Shown piece after piece: positions 61,962 through 64,000 of a DNA stretch of 64,000 bases (within the stretch, counting starts at the first letter, position 1; each line of letters begins with the position of its first letter). A program made the translations under genes and the position numbers. The stretch is from JAFKKS01 sp050187875 (GTDB taxonomy: Bacteria; Pseudomonadota; Alphaproteobacteria; Rhizobiales; Xanthobacteraceae). The notes under the pieces were generated by a model. That model saw only the letters and a program-made list of their open reading frames with translations. It searched no databases and had not been told where the DNA came from. The DNA lies in the NCBI GenBank assembly GCA_050187875.1, contig JBFWXB010000007.1:71452-135451 (forward strand). The letters are read 5' to 3'.

Positions 61962-62038
61962 CGTCATTGCCGGGCTCGACTCGGCAATCCATCGTTTTTG
62001 CAAAAAAGATGGATGCGCGGGTCAAGCCCGCGCATGAC
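61962..62038. repeat. Palindromic repeat, family C
   Basis: CGTCATTGCCGGGCTCGACT at the left and GATGCGCGGGTCAAGCCCGC followed by GCATGAC at the right, with GCAATCCATC and AAAGATGGAT inside. Lies in the convergent gap between the GT39 gene and ahcY. Confidence 0.86.
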
Positions 62039-62110
62039 ACCTGGGGAGCCGCTTCTCATTGCCGTCGATGGATGACGACGTCCGATTGCGGCCTTGTCCT
62101 TGCAACCAGC

Positions 62111-63556
<1,446 letters not shown>

Positions 63557-63625
63557 GGCAATCCTTATGCACTCGAGGGAGGGTTGGCGCTCCTATAGCA
63601 ATCCTCATCCGCCGAGGCAATAAAG

Positions 63626-63645
63626 ATATAAAGATTTCTTTATAT
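63626..63645. promoter_or_regulatory. Palindromic operator upstream of ahcY
   Basis: ATATAAAG-ATTT-CTTTATAT is a palindrome with perfect 8-bp arms, 70-89 bp before the ahcY start. A further half-site-like ATAAAGAT adjoins it at 63620-63627. The AT-rich island stands out in GC-rich surroundings. ArsR-family regulators of methionine/SAH metabolism (SahR/SamR type) are known to bind such sites near ahcY in proteobacteria; assignment to that regulator is inference. Confidence 0.7.
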
Positions 63646-63681
63646 AGACCGCCAAGCAAGGCCGCAGAGGCGCCAAGGCCC

Positions 63682-64000
63682 CTACTCCTCCTCGCCGAAG
63701 CGGGTCGAGACGAGGCTTTCCAGGGCGTCGATGGCCGCGGCCGCTTCGGGGCCCGCGGCCTCGATGGTGATCGATGTGCCGGGCGCTGCCGCAAGCATCA
63801 TCAAGCCCATGATCGAATCCCCGCCGACGGTCTCGGCGCCGCGCGTCACTTTGATGGTGGCTTCGAAGCGCTCGACGGTCTGGACGAATTTCGCGGAGGC
63901 GAGGGCATGCAGGCCCTTCTTGTTGACGATCTGGACGGTCCGTATGAGCGCGTCCTTCGTCCCGCCATTGCCTGAACCGTCCGCCGCCCCCGGCTCGCTC
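63682..64000 (-). CDS. ptsH: HPr phosphocarrier protein (PtsH) with Leu replacing the active-site Arg, 5' end outside the window
   Basis: About 105 codons are present up to the right edge; no ATG or GTG start lies in frame, so the start is beyond it. The core reads RTVQIVNKKGLHALASAKFV: His of GLHA is kept, but the classical GLHARxA has Arg where this protein has Leu. The conserved Ser segment GGDSIMGLMMLAA follows. N-terminal extension with Gly/Asn/Ser is common in Hyphomicrobiales. The gene is probably part of a regulatory (nitrogen-related) PTS without sugar transport, where hprK and ptsI-type genes usually lie upstream. Confidence 0.9.
   Translation of the reverse strand, partial: SEPGAADGSGNGGTKDALIRTVQIVNKKGLHALASAKFVQTVERFEATIKVTRGAETVGGDSIMGLMMLAAAPGTSITIEAAGPEAAAAIDALESLVSTRFGEEE

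Overview
This 64 kb window is a high-GC chromosomal segment of an alphaproteobacterium, most likely of the order Hyphomicrobiales (Rhizobiales). The evidence is the ptsH-ahcY pair, an ornithine decarboxylase plus homospermidine synthase pair behind a long structured leader, a PodJ-like polar protein, three DUF3551 secreted proteins, the ligase-associated Lhr/ligase/exonuclease/phosphoesterase set, and frequent GTG/TTG starts. No phage, transposase, CRISPR, tRNA or rRNA was seen. Assignments rest on motifs and family recognition by eye; no database search was run.

Layout. 1-4.7 kb: branched-chain amino-acid type ABC transporter genes (livM cut by the window edge, livH, livG) with a long-chain acyl-CoA ligase. 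5-13.7 kb: secreted S10 peptidase, fused indolepyruvate ferredoxin oxidoreductase, hemolysin III family membrane protein, hybrid histidine kinase. 13.7-16.5 kb: an acyl-CoA dehydrogenase remnant, an SDR, and a cobalt-type nitrile hydratase operon (alpha, beta, accessory). 17-24.2 kb: a minus-strand array M3 peptidase - DUF1326 - DUF2182 - gamma-glutamyltransferase family - DUF1007 - NicO metal transporter. The first four genes are joined by start/stop overlaps. 24.5-30.3 kb: M81 peptidase, a small membrane protein, and the polyamine block (speF-type leader, ornithine decarboxylase, GNAT, homospermidine synthase). 30.4-34.9 kb: WD40 protein, EthD-like protein, phospholipase D-VTT fusion, EEP nuclease.

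35-43.7 kb is a fatty-acid or branched-chain catabolism block: a bifunctional hydratase/3-hydroxyacyl-CoA dehydrogenase, a thiolase, two acyl-CoA dehydrogenases and a MerR regulator with a palindrome in front. A DUF1428 protein, a GFA-family protein and a beta-carbonic anhydrase are interspersed. 44-50 kb: PodJ-like SEL1 protein, TSUP transporter with its TIGR02186 partner, PHA-system protein. 50.2-57.8 kb: the ligase-associated DNA repair cluster (pdeM and lhr on minus, exonuclease and ligase on plus) with a TPR-methyltransferase between the two halves. 58-64 kb: DUF6460 protein, three DUF3551 proteins, two glycosyltransferases, ahcY with a palindromic operator, and the 3' part of ptsH.

The most distinctive features are the palindromic repeats. 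At least five families lie between genes. One family also sits in frame inside three genes of the DNA-repair cluster (lhr, exonuclease, ligase), adding low-complexity insertions to conserved enzymes. Other notable points are a histidine-rich N-terminus on the nitrile hydratase alpha subunit, the overlapping metallopeptidase-DUF1326-DUF2182-GGT operon, a perfect 32-bp inverted repeat at 57.9 kb, and an HPr with Leu in place of the conserved Arg next to its active-site His.
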